DNA of 26,778 nucleotides from CAG-390 sp964522215 (GCA_964522215.1 CAZFVR010000024.1:1-26778), one strand, 5' to 3'. Counted from the stretch's first letter, positions 17,285-23,925 are shown. Translations and numbers: made by a program. The notes: generated by a model from the sequence alone, not told the origin.

Positions 17285-18010
17285 TCATTTATTCTTGTTT
17301 ATAATGCGATCCTCATAGCTGCCGTCCGCAAGATCGGTATAGCGAACGTAGAGGGATATCTTGTTATCCGAGTCAAGTGCCGCCCACAGCTTGTCCGCAA
17401 GCTCATCGATATCGGCGGGAATGGACACTCGGTGCGGCTCACCGCAAAAGGTCGGTATGGGCGTGCCGTCACAGATATACGTATGGATGAAATGACCTAT
17501 CCCCGGAAGCGCGCTGTAGGAATATGTGTAGCGGTTGCAGGCACTGCCCGCCGCATCAGCGCTCTTGAGGATGCTCATTTGGTATTTCGGAGATGCTTTT
17601 TTGTGTGTAAAAAGTCCGCTGATGCGCGGTGTGAGATTGGGCGCATCCGGCTCAAACTCGCGGCTCTCGAGTGCCTCGCCAAAGCTAAGACCCCCATCAA
17701 GACCGCTGTATATCGTATCGGTCTGGTCGCCGTTGGTAACTATAAGATCATCACCGTGCGATCTTACCGCGGCGTAGATGATAAGGCTCGGATCCTCCAC
17801 GCGGGATGCATCATACGGCTCGGTAAACACCTCCCCGCCCCGCTTTGTAAAGATGCGGTTGCGGCTGTTGGCGCTCCTACCCATGATAAAATATGCCGCA
17901 GCAGAATGCGCACCGTCCGGTGTCACTCCCAAAACTATACCGCGACCAACATATGAATTGCCGTTGATGAGCGATGCTATATCATGCGTTTCGTATACAT
18001 TAACGTTCAT
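17285..18010 (-). CDS. purO: IMP cyclohydrolase, archaeal PurO type
   Basis: Expected to close the ring of FAICAR to give IMP, the last step. The 241-residue protein matches the PurO-like IMP cyclohydrolase family, not the MGS-like domain of PurH: it has an N-terminal SYVGRGIVLGVTPDG strand pair, AAYFIMGRSANSRNR, and an IIYAAV...NGDQTD segment. The start at 18010 is chosen because AAAGGA lies 9 nt upstream; an in-frame GTG at 18028 lacks such a site. It precedes the stand-alone AICAR transformylase by 36 nt, so the two together replace PurH. Assignment is by recalled family pattern and context. Confidence 0.88.
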   Translation of the reverse strand: MNVNVYETHDIASLINGNSYVGRGIVLGVTPDGAHSAAAYFIMGRSANSRNRIFTKRGGEVFTEPYDASRVEDPSLIIYAAVRSHGDDLIVTNGDQTDTIYSGLDGGLSFGEALESREFEPDAPNLTPRISGLFTHKKASPKYQMSILKSADAAGSACNRYTYSYSALPGIGHFIHTYICDGTPIPTFCGEPHRVSIPADIDELADKLWAALDSDNKISLYVRYTDLADGSYEDRIINKNK

Positions 18011-18033
18011 GCCGATGATTCCTTTCACATCCG

Positions 18034-18060
18034 GGCGGTGCGGAATGCCCCAACACCGCC
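18034..18060 (-). other. Intercistronic hairpin upstream of purO
   Basis: A 7-bp perfect stem, GGCGGTG/CACCGCC (18034-18040 with 18054-18060), with a 13-nt loop sits about 10 nt upstream of the AAAGGA ribosome binding site of purO. The rest of the purN-purO spacer (to 18169) is A-rich on the mRNA strand. No T-run follows, so it is not a normal terminator. Confidence 0.5.
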
Positions 18061-18169
18061 GTTTTTATTTTTATTCTCTCTTGTTGTCTTTTGATCCTTG
18101 TGTTTTGTGTTTGCGATTTTTAATTTTGCTTTTGAGCTTTGTTTTTTGTGTTTTCCTACTTGCCCGCCG

Positions 18170-18787
18170 TCAATCATCGGCGGCAACGAGCCCGGCTGAT
18201 ACCGCCTCAACTGCCGCGGGGAGTATCTTCCACTCTGCCTGCTCCATTACGCGTCTTTGGAGCACCTCTGGGGTGTCGCCAGCCATGACCTCGACCGCCT
18301 TTTGCATTATTATGCGGCCGCCGTCCGGGATCTCGTTTACAAAGTGGACTGTGGCGCCCGTCACCTTTACGCCGTACTCAAGCGCAGCCTCATGCACGCG
18401 CAGGCCGTAAAAGCCCTTGCCGCAAAAGGACGGGATAAGGGATGGGTGAACATTTATTATGCGCTCAGGGTATGCGCCGGTGAAATCCGCACTCAGTATC
18501 GACATAAATCCCGCCAAAACTATAAGATCTATGCCGTTTTCGTCAAGCTCCGCGCGAATGCGCCCCTCAAATTCCGCCGCCGAGGCACACTCGGCGCGAG
18601 TGATACAGCGGGTGGGTATACCCGCACGCTCGGCGCGTGTCAGGGCATATGCATCGGCTTTATTTGAAATGACCAGCTCTATCCTGCCGTGGCAAAGCGC
18701 ACCGGATGCCTGGGCTTCTATCAATGCCCCGAGATTCGTTCCGCCGCCCGAAACAAGAACGGCTATCTTTGCGGTCTTTTTTATCAT
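18170..18787 (-). CDS. purN: Phosphoribosylglycinamide formyltransferase
   Basis: Transfers the formyl group of 10-formyl-THF to GAR. The 205-residue protein has SGGGTN (13-18, phosphate binding), the catalytic Asn112-x-His114 in NVHPSLIPSF and Asp155 in EIPDGG. Length is normal. AAAAGGAA lies 9 nt before the ATG, overlapping the end of the upstream formate-channel gene, which stops 6 nt earlier, so the two are tightly coupled. This is the folate-dependent GAR transformylase; a formate-using PurT is not seen in the window. Confidence 0.96.
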   Translation of the reverse strand: MIKKTAKIAVLVSGGGTNLGALIEAQASGALCHGRIELVISNKADAYALTRAERAGIPTRCITRAECASAAEFEGRIRAELDENGIDLIVLAGFMSILSADFTGAYPERIINVHPSLIPSFCGKGFYGLRVHEAALEYGVKVTGATVHFVNEIPDGGRIIMQKAVEVMAGDTPEVLQRRVMEQAEWKILPAAVEAVSAGLVAADD

Positions 18788-18793
18788 ATCATA

Positions 18794-19492
18794 TCATTCC
18801 TTTTCCTGCTTATCTGTAACACCGGCGGCCTTCCCGCACGTCGCGCTGCCTTTTTCGAATGGGCGACAGGCAAGATCCATCAGCGGCAGGACCCATGCAC
18901 CTATCGTGTTGCCGATGATCGCCACGGTGATAAATATCACGCTCTGAACGCTCAACGCCCCGCCCGCGGCGGCAAAATAAAATACATCTGCCACGGAATG
19001 CTCAAATCCCGCCAAAATGAACACCGGCACGCAAAAGAGGATGCCGACTATGCTGCCTTTTCGATATATGGCAACGGCAAGATACATCAGCACGCCGCAA
19101 AACGCACTGCGGATCAGCGTTTGCCACCATGCCTGGCCAAGCTTTGCGGCACAAAGCATCGCGGCGGTCTCCCCCGCACTCGGCACACCAAGGCGCAGGA
19201 TACTGCCGAGCAATATGGTAGAGAGTAGATCACCGAGCAGTCCCCATAGCAGTACCGAGACCGCCTCCCCGTCATGCCGCTCAAGCATAAAGCCTATCTT
19301 TCCCGTATATAGCGAGTAGCCCATCTTGCATATGCACAGCAAAGCCACCGAAAAGAAGACGGCGCCTATGGCGCGACTTGCGAGCGTATCATCGTGGAAG
19401 GCAAGATACACCGCGCCACCTATCGATATCAAAAGCCCGGCTTGCAGTCCGCGCACGACCATGCCGACGGCTCTGCCGATCCGCCCGCGCAT
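18794..19492 (-). CDS. Formate/nitrite transporter (FNT) family channel
   Basis: Predicted inner-membrane channel for formate or a similar small anion. The 232-residue protein has six hydrophobic segments (about 17-32, 42-60, 79-98, 128-145, 148-175, 183-208). LYTGKIG (61-67) matches the omega-loop after the second helix, GFEHSVAD (162-169) contains the central pore histidine His165, and IIGNTIGAW (192-200) matches the last half-helix. FocA-like proteins usually have N where this has D after HSVA, and this protein is shorter than most (250-290). The ATG shares its A with the purM stop (TGATG); the in-frame TTG at 19495 is rejected. Its place between purM and purN, with fhs downstream, suggests formate supply or release for folate-dependent formylation. 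Substrate is inferred. Confidence 0.85.
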   Translation of the reverse strand: MRGRIGRAVGMVVRGLQAGLLISIGGAVYLAFHDDTLASRAIGAVFFSVALLCICKMGYSLYTGKIGFMLERHDGEAVSVLLWGLLGDLLSTILLGSILRLGVPSAGETAAMLCAAKLGQAWWQTLIRSAFCGVLMYLAVAIYRKGSIVGILFCVPVFILAGFEHSVADVFYFAAAGGALSVQSVIFITVAIIGNTIGAWVLPLMDLACRPFEKGSATCGKAAGVTDKQEKE

Positions 19493-20547
19493 CAAACTAT
19501 CTCTATAGGCTCGCCGCCAAGCTCCTCCGCCGGGCGGATCTCGCCGATAACGTATGCATCCTCACCCTGCTCATGCAGGATCGCAAGCGCAAGGTCAACA
19601 TCCTCCGGAGACACGACCACGCTCATGCCAACGCCCATGTTAAAGGTGTTGAACATATCCCTCTCCGAGATATTGCCGCGGCGGGCAATAAGATCGAATA
19701 TCGGCAGGATGCGCACCGCACTCCTGTTTATCCGCACGCCAAGTCCTTCCGGGATAGAGCGCGGCATGTTCTCGTAAAAGCCGCCGCCGGTTATGTGGGA
19801 TACGCCGCGGACCTTTACCCGGTCCATAAGCGCCAGCATGGGCTTTACATATATCCTTGTGGGAGTTATGAGCGTTTCACCGAGAGATGCACCGCCAAGC
19901 TCCGGGATAGGAGCGCCAAGGTCGCAATGCTCAACATCAAACACACGGCGGACAAGGGAGAAGCCGTTTGAATGCACACCCGATGAGGGCAGTGCTATCA
20001 TTACATCCCCCGCGCGCATGCTGTTTTTATCGATAATGGCATCTCTGTCCACAATGCCCACGGCAAAGCCCGCAAGGTCATACTCATCTACCGGATAAAA
20101 GCCCGGCATCTCCGCGGTCTCGCCACCTATCAGCTCGGCACCCGACTGCACACAGCCCTCGGCCACGCCGCTGACGATATCGGCTATCTTTTCGGGAACA
20201 TTCTTCCCGCATGCTATATAATCAAGGAAGAAGAGCGGCTTTGCACCACAGCAAAGAACATCGTTAACGCACATGGCAACACAGTCGATGCCGACGGTAT
20301 CATGCCTGTCGGTCAAAAACGCCAGCTTGAGCTTTGTTCCCACTCCGTCGGTACCTGAGACCAACACGGGATTTTTGTAGCCCGCAAGGTCAAGTGCAAA
20401 CAGCCCGCCAAAGCCGCCTATATCGGTAGATCCGCCGCCCACGACCGTGCGGGCGATATGCTTTTTCATCAGCTCAACGGCACGGTATCCCGCGGTGATA
20501 TCAACACCCGCGGCGGCGTAGCTTTCCGATCTTGATTGCTTGTTCAT
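19492..20547 (-). CDS. purM: Phosphoribosylformylglycinamidine cyclo-ligase (AIR synthetase)
   Basis: ATP-dependent ring closure of FGAM to AIR. The 351-residue protein has the N-terminal YAAAGVDITAGYRAVELMK block, GGFGGLFAL (44-52), the nucleotide-binding SGTDGVGTKLK (64-74), GGETAEMPG and THITGGGFYENMPR-like segments. It is full length. The start is preceded by AAAGGA, after a spacer carrying a GC-rich hairpin and a CAA repeat. Its stop overlaps the start of the formate-channel gene by one base. Confidence 0.97.
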   Translation of the reverse strand: MNKQSRSESYAAAGVDITAGYRAVELMKKHIARTVVGGGSTDIGGFGGLFALDLAGYKNPVLVSGTDGVGTKLKLAFLTDRHDTVGIDCVAMCVNDVLCCGAKPLFFLDYIACGKNVPEKIADIVSGVAEGCVQSGAELIGGETAEMPGFYPVDEYDLAGFAVGIVDRDAIIDKNSMRAGDVMIALPSSGVHSNGFSLVRRVFDVEHCDLGAPIPELGGASLGETLITPTRIYVKPMLALMDRVKVRGVSHITGGGFYENMPRSIPEGLGVRINRSAVRILPIFDLIARRGNISERDMFNTFNMGVGMSVVVSPEDVDLALAILHEQGEDAYVIGEIRPAEELGGEPIEIV

Positions 20548-20571
20548 AGTCCTGTTTTCCTTTCGATCTTT

Positions 20572-20599
20572 CCTTTGCGGCCAATGCCGGCCGCAAAGG
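20572..20599 (-). other. Perfect 11-bp hairpin between purF and purM
   Basis: CCTTTGCGGCC (20572-20582) pairs perfectly with 20589-20599 around a 6-nt loop. It is downstream of purF and about 17 nt upstream of the purM ribosome binding site. The following mRNA is A-rich, not U-rich, so ordinary intrinsic termination is unlikely. A role in mRNA stability, processing or attenuation is possible. Confidence 0.6.
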
Positions 20600-20623
20600 A
20601 TGAATATTAAGTAGTAGTGGTAA

Positions 20624-20650
20624 TTGTTGTTGTTGTTGTCGTTGTTGTTG
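20624..20650 (-). repeat. CAA trinucleotide repeat between purF and purM
   Basis: Nine triplets read CAA on the mRNA strand, with one CGA interruption. Beyond it, at 20611-20618, is a short ACT run. The tract lies about 45 nt after the purF stop and is not inside a coding region. It is predicted to be unstructured on the mRNA. It could be a hypermutable microsatellite or a translation-enhancing spacer. Confidence 0.7.
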
Positions 20651-20695
20651 CAGTAAATAAGATCCTAAATGTCTCGATCGCAAAAACGCAAAAGC

Positions 20696-22117
20696 TTATT
20701 CTTTTCCGTTCCAGCAATAGGTGCAGAGCCGGCACGGCTCAAGTCCTATGGCGCGCACCACGCCATCAAGCGTTTGGAATTCAAGGGATGCAAGGTGCAG
20801 CTTTTCGCATATTGCACGCCGCATTTTTTTGCCGCGCTCGGTACTGCCGTCGCTGTATTCCTCGATGTGATCAAAGCCCTCTTTCCCCTCAAGCTCCATG
20901 ATGGTGCGGCGAGCAATAAGATCCATATCGCTCGTGGCACGGGAGAAGTTAAGGTACTTGCAGCCGTACATTATGGGCGGGCATGCCGAACGCATATGCA
21001 CCGATCTTGCGCCGCTCTCATAAAGAAAATCAACGGTTTCCTTAAGCTGTGTACCGCGCACTATCGAATCGTCAACAAAAAGCAGATTTTTATCAACTAT
21101 AAGATCATGCACCGGTATCTGCTTCATTTTTGCTATCTTGTTTCTGTCCGCTTGATTTGCGGGCATAAAGCTGCGCGGCCATGTAGGGGTATACTTGATA
21201 AACGGACGCGCGAACGGCAGCTCACTGCGATTTGCATATCCGATGGCATGCGGAGTGCCGGAATCCGGAACACCGCCAACATAGTCAACGTCCGCGGCCG
21301 CACCGCTCTCCGCGTCATGCTCCGCAATTATCGCGCCGTTGCGATAGCGCATCGTTTCAACATTCACGCCCTCGTATGTAGAGGTGGAATATCCGTAATA
21401 GGTCCAAAGGAATGCGCATATACGCATCTCGCGGCCGGGCGGAGAAAGCCTGCGCATACCGTCCGGCGTGAGGGATACTATCTCCCCCGGGCCCAGCTCG
21501 CACTCGGTGGTATAGCCCAGCTTTTCATAGGCAAAGGATTCAAACGTCACGGCATACCCGTCCTCGTTTTTGCCGATGAGCACCGGCAGTCTGCCAAGCC
21601 TGTCCCTTGCCGCGATAAGCTCGCCGCCCTCGCGCAGGATGAGCACAGACATTGATCCCTCTATGACCTCGCCGACAAAGCTGATGCCCGCCTCAAAGCT
21701 GTCACAGGTCCCGATAAGCGCAGCAACGAGTTCGGTGGTGTTGACCGCACCGCCCGTCATGGCGTTGAGCTGACCGCCGTCCGAAAGATAGCGGCTGATA
21801 AGCTCCTCCGCGTTTCTGACAAGTCCCACGGTGCATATTGCAAACACGCCGAGCTTTGAGCGGATGAGCAACGGCTGTGGATCGGAATCGCTGATACAGC
21901 CGATCGCCGCCGTGCCGCTCATCTCATCAAAAACATGCTCAAATTTAGTTCTGAACGGCGAGTTTTCTATATTGTGTATCTCTCTTTGAAGTCCGCGTGC
22001 CTCGTCATACGCCGCAAGTCCGCCGCGACGAGTGCCGAGGTGAGAATGATAATCGGTTCCGAAAAACACATCCGCAAGGCACTCCTTTTTGGATGTGATG
22101 CCGAAAAAGCCTCCCAT
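20696..22117 (-). CDS. purF: Amidophosphoribosyltransferase-like protein without the glutaminase cysteine
   Basis: Expected to make phosphoribosylamine from PRPP, the first purine step. The phosphoribosyltransferase half is well kept: LFVDDSIVRGTQ (346-357) is the PRPP loop, and Cys234, Cys379/Cys386, Cys462, Cys465 and Cys468 could supply iron-sulfur ligands as in B. subtilis PurF. The N-terminal Ntn-glutaminase fold is present, but the expected nucleophile is missing: canonical PurF begins with Cys-Gly-(I/V)-x-Gly after Met or a short propeptide, and here the sequence is MGGFFG. The only nearby cysteine (Cys13) is not in that context. The protein may use free ammonia, borrow a glutaminase, or do a related reaction. 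I recall similar MGGFFG-type proteins in other Clostridia but cannot check. It lies 15 nt after purC. Confidence 0.88.
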   Translation of the reverse strand: MGGFFGITSKKECLADVFFGTDYHSHLGTRRGGLAAYDEARGLQREIHNIENSPFRTKFEHVFDEMSGTAAIGCISDSDPQPLLIRSKLGVFAICTVGLVRNAEELISRYLSDGGQLNAMTGGAVNTTELVAALIGTCDSFEAGISFVGEVIEGSMSVLILREGGELIAARDRLGRLPVLIGKNEDGYAVTFESFAYEKLGYTTECELGPGEIVSLTPDGMRRLSPPGREMRICAFLWTYYGYSTSTYEGVNVETMRYRNGAIIAEHDAESGAAADVDYVGGVPDSGTPHAIGYANRSELPFARPFIKYTPTWPRSFMPANQADRNKIAKMKQIPVHDLIVDKNLLFVDDSIVRGTQLKETVDFLYESGARSVHMRSACPPIMYGCKYLNFSRATSDMDLIARRTIMELEGKEGFDHIEEYSDGSTERGKKMRRAICEKLHLASLEFQTLDGVVRAIGLEPCRLCTYCWNGKE

Positions 22118-22132
22118 TTCAGCCCCGCCGGA

Positions 22133-22813
22133 TCAAGCAAAGAAGAGCTCGGAGAGCGTCATGGGGTCGATATACTTGCCGTCACGGTAAACGCGCATGT
22201 TGCCGGAGGCGATCTCGTCTATCAGCATAACGTTGCCATCGGCATCATAGCCGAACTCAAATTTGATATCGTAAAGGACCAGTCCCTTTTCCGCAAGATC
22301 GTCGGCAACGATCTTGGTGATCTTTTGTGTCATAAGCTTTATATCATCATACTGCTCGCCGCTCATAACGCCAAGATCTACAAGGCCGTCGCGGGTAACG
22401 AGCGGATCGCCCTTTTCATCGTTTTTAAAGGTCATCTCAACGTATGCGGGCAGGTCTGCACCCTCTTCGATATAATCGCTGTATCTGCGGTAGAAGCTGC
22501 CTACTGCCTTGTGGCGGCAAATGACCTCAAGTCCCTTGCCAAACACGCGTGCGGGGAGCACCTCCATCGTCGTGTCCTTAAGGTCGGCGCTGACATAGTG
22601 GGTCTTGATGCCGGCGGCATTGACCTTTTCAAAGAAGTATACGGACATGCGCAGGTTAACATCTCCCACGCCGTCGATGGTGAGCCCTACAGAGTTCTCA
22701 CCCGGATCGAACACACCGTCGCGGCCGGTGCAGTCGTCCTTAAATTTGAGCAGGTAATTGCCGTTTTCAAGTGCGTAAACGTTTTTGGTCTTTCCCGTGT
22801 AAACAAGCTTCAT
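22133..22813 (-). CDS. purC: SAICAR synthetase
   Basis: Joins CAIR and aspartate with ATP to give SAICAR. The 226-residue protein has the N-terminal YTGKTKNVY phosphate-binding block (5-13), ARVFGKGLEVICRHKAVGSFYRRY (substrate region) and VLYDIKFEFGYD followed by LIDEIASGNMR near the C-terminus. Length agrees with the family's short bacterial form. AGGAG lies 9 nt upstream of the ATG. The 91-nt spacer after purE is A/C-rich on the mRNA. Confidence 0.96.
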   Translation of the reverse strand: MKLVYTGKTKNVYALENGNYLLKFKDDCTGRDGVFDPGENSVGLTIDGVGDVNLRMSVYFFEKVNAAGIKTHYVSADLKDTTMEVLPARVFGKGLEVICRHKAVGSFYRRYSDYIEEGADLPAYVEMTFKNDEKGDPLVTRDGLVDLGVMSGEQYDDIKLMTQKITKIVADDLAEKGLVLYDIKFEFGYDADGNVMLIDEIASGNMRVYRDGKYIDPMTLSELFFA

Positions 22814-22904
22814 TTTTTTGATCTCCTGTGCTTTGCAATAGAATTTTTGGGATTTATGGGTTTATGGCGTTGTTGGTTTGCGTTTTTTGTTTTTGTTCTG
22901 CACA

Positions 22905-23399
22905 TCAGGCGTTGAACATTGCCGAGATCTCGGCATCCTTTTGGAGCACCCGCTCGCGGTCGGCGGCGCGGCGCGCATCCAGTCGCTCGGCAAGGGCATT
23001 ATCCGAAAGTGCCAGCATCTCTGCGGCAAGCAAAGCGGCATTGACCCCACCATTTACGGCAACAGTAGCTACAGGAACGCCGGAGGGCATCTGTACTGTT
23101 GAGAGGAGGGCATCAATGCCGTCAAGATTTGTTGATCTGCAGGGGATACCTATGACAGGGAGAGTGGTCTCTGCGGCGATAACGCCCGCAAGATGAGCCG
23201 CCATTCCCGCCGCGGCGATAAGCACTCCAAAGCCCGCAGAGCGTGCGCTTTTTGCAAATTGGCTTGCCTCCTGCGGTGTACGGTGCGCGGAGTATACATG
23301 CACCTCGTAGGGGACAGAGAGTCCCGCCAAGGTATCGATGGTCTTTTGTACGATCGGCAGATCGCTGTCGCTTCCCATAAGTATGCCTACTTTTTTCAT
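22905..23399 (-). CDS. purE: N5-carboxyaminoimidazole ribonucleotide mutase (class I PurE)
   Basis: Converts N5-CAIR to CAIR. The roughly 164-residue protein has GSDSD at residues 9-13, SAHRTP, the AAAGMAAHLAGV phosphate loop, PVIGIP and LLSTVQMPSGVPVATVAV. These are class I features, not the CO2-using class II of Treponema type. Class I normally needs PurK, which is not in the window. The start at 23399 gives the family-typical MKKVGILMGSDSD; an in-frame GTG at 23414 is possible. It is the first gene of the operon, behind a riboswitch-bearing leader. Its ribosome binding site is odd, because the GAAAGGA lies 29 nt away, beyond a hairpin. Confidence 0.95.
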   Translation of the reverse strand: MKKVGILMGSDSDLPIVQKTIDTLAGLSVPYEVHVYSAHRTPQEASQFAKSARSAGFGVLIAAAGMAAHLAGVIAAETTLPVIGIPCRSTNLDGIDALLSTVQMPSGVPVATVAVNGGVNAALLAAEMLALSDNALAERLDARRAADRERVLQKDAEISAMFNA

Positions 23400-23412
23400 T
23401 GTGATCGAACAC

Positions 23413-23428
23413 ACCGGCCTACGCCGGT
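23413..23428 (-). promoter_or_regulatory. Hairpin between purE Shine-Dalgarno and start
   Basis: ACCGGC-GTAG-GCCGGT on the mRNA forms a perfect 6-bp stem directly after GAAAGGA (23435-23429) and 13 nt before the purE ATG. If folded, it would shorten the distance between the ribosome binding site and the start. If it traps part of that site, it could reduce translation. Confidence 0.5.
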
Positions 23429-23501
23429 TCCTTTCGGTGGATTTTTTGTTGATGGATATGTATTGTATATTAAATTAATATGAAGAAATACGTGAAGATC
23501 T

Positions 23502-23547
23502 TGCGCGTGCCGGATCGTTCCCAACGATAAGCGCAGGACCGCCGGCA
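23502..23547 (-). other. Second structured element in the purE leader
   Basis: Downstream of the riboswitch terminator, TGCCGG (23547-23542) can pair with CCGGCA (23513-23508), and TGCGC (23535-23531) with GCGCA (23506-23502). Between them ATCGTT-GGG-AACGAT forms a compact hairpin (23514-23528). The two outer stems interleave, so they are either a pseudoknot or mutually exclusive. I do not recognise this as a known riboswitch. Confidence 0.45.
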
Positions 23548-23556
23548 TTTTTGGCA

Positions 23557-23599
23557 TAAAAAACGGCGCACTTTTTCCGTGGTGGAAATAAGTGTGCCC
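23557..23599 (-). terminator. Riboswitch-controlled intrinsic terminator
   Basis: On the minus strand, GGC-A-CACTT pairs with AAGTG-C-GCC and encloses TTTCC/GGAAA around ACCAC; six T residues follow (23563-23558). The 5' arm starts inside the CTGGGCA of the aptamer, so terminator and ligand-binding fold exclude each other. This predicts read-through when ligand is bound. Confidence 0.85.
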
Positions 23600-23663
23600 A
23601 GACGGTCGGCGTATTTACGATTTTTGCTCCACTGTGGTACTCCACAATTATCCGTCAGGCGCA
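23595..23663 (-). promoter_or_regulatory. ZTP/ZMP riboswitch (pfl motif)
   Basis: The order of elements on the minus strand matches the ZTP aptamer. CTGACGG comes first. A hairpin TGTGG-AGTA-CCACA (23646-23633) follows, then the junction GTGGAGC, a linker, and finally GCCGACCGTCTGGGCA. GACGG (23656-23652) pairs with CCGTC (23605-23601), which lies in the loop of a small GCC/GGC hairpin and so forms the expected pseudoknot. The aptamer sits 15-20 nt downstream of the predicted transcription start and overlaps a terminator. ZTP/ZMP accumulates when 10-formyl-THF is scarce; binding should let transcription reach purE and the genes beyond. Identification is by remembered consensus, not by a covariance search. 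Confidence 0.85.
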
Positions 23664-23686
23664 AAAACCACAACCTTTATGCTTGT

Positions 23687-23715
23687 ATTATATCAAAAAA
23701 ACATCTGCGTGTCAA
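23687..23715 (-). promoter_or_regulatory. Sigma-A promoter of the pur-pyr operon
   Basis: A perfect TTGACA (23715-23710), a 17-bp spacer with a T-run, and a perfect TATAAT (23692-23687) lie on the minus strand. Transcription should start near 23680, about 280 nt before the purE ATG. Between this promoter and the divergent promoter near 23.9 kb lies about 200 nt of AT-rich DNA with no gene that I can support. Confidence 0.9.
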
Positions 23716-23916
23716 GTCCCCGCACGGCACTTTCCGCAGCATTTTTTACGCTTTGTGATATCTTTACTTTGGGATAATAATAATGCCCCAAATTGTACTT
23801 AATTGTTCATTTTATATCCGACCGAGATGAAGTATCACATAAATGAAAAAACTTTGCCACCGCCGTGATTTTATCGCAAAACCCGCCCCAAAATTGCAAA
23901 ATTATTCACAAACGTG

Positions 23917-23925
23917 TGCTATACT
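23917..23925 (+). promoter_or_regulatory. Possible extended -10 promoter for the transglutaminase-like gene
   Basis: TGC-TATACT forms an extended -10 about 70 nt before the ATG. A TTGCAA at 23894-23899 is 20 bp upstream, too far for a good -35 box, but extended -10 promoters tolerate this. A second choice is TTATAA at 23929-23934 with TTCACA 18 bp upstream. Confidence 0.4.

Noticed and set aside
18011..18028. Upstream GTG start for purO
   Set aside because: It lacks a ribosome binding site and would place the good AAAGGA site inside the coding region; the ATG at 18010 fits better.
20624..20650. CRISPR-like repeat
   Set aside because: It is a simple triplet tract with no spacers. No CRISPR array, insertion sequence or phage gene was seen anywhere in the window.
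23595..23680. Guanine/adenine riboswitch or THF riboswitch as the leader aptamer
   Set aside because: The conserved core of the purine riboswitch is not seen, while the CCGTCTGGGC end and the P2/GGAGC arrangement match the ZTP type.
23768..23792. TTTGGG/CCCAAA inverted repeat between the divergent promoters
   Set aside because: Only a 6-bp stem with a 13-nt loop and no T-run on either strand; it could be an operator but nothing supports that.
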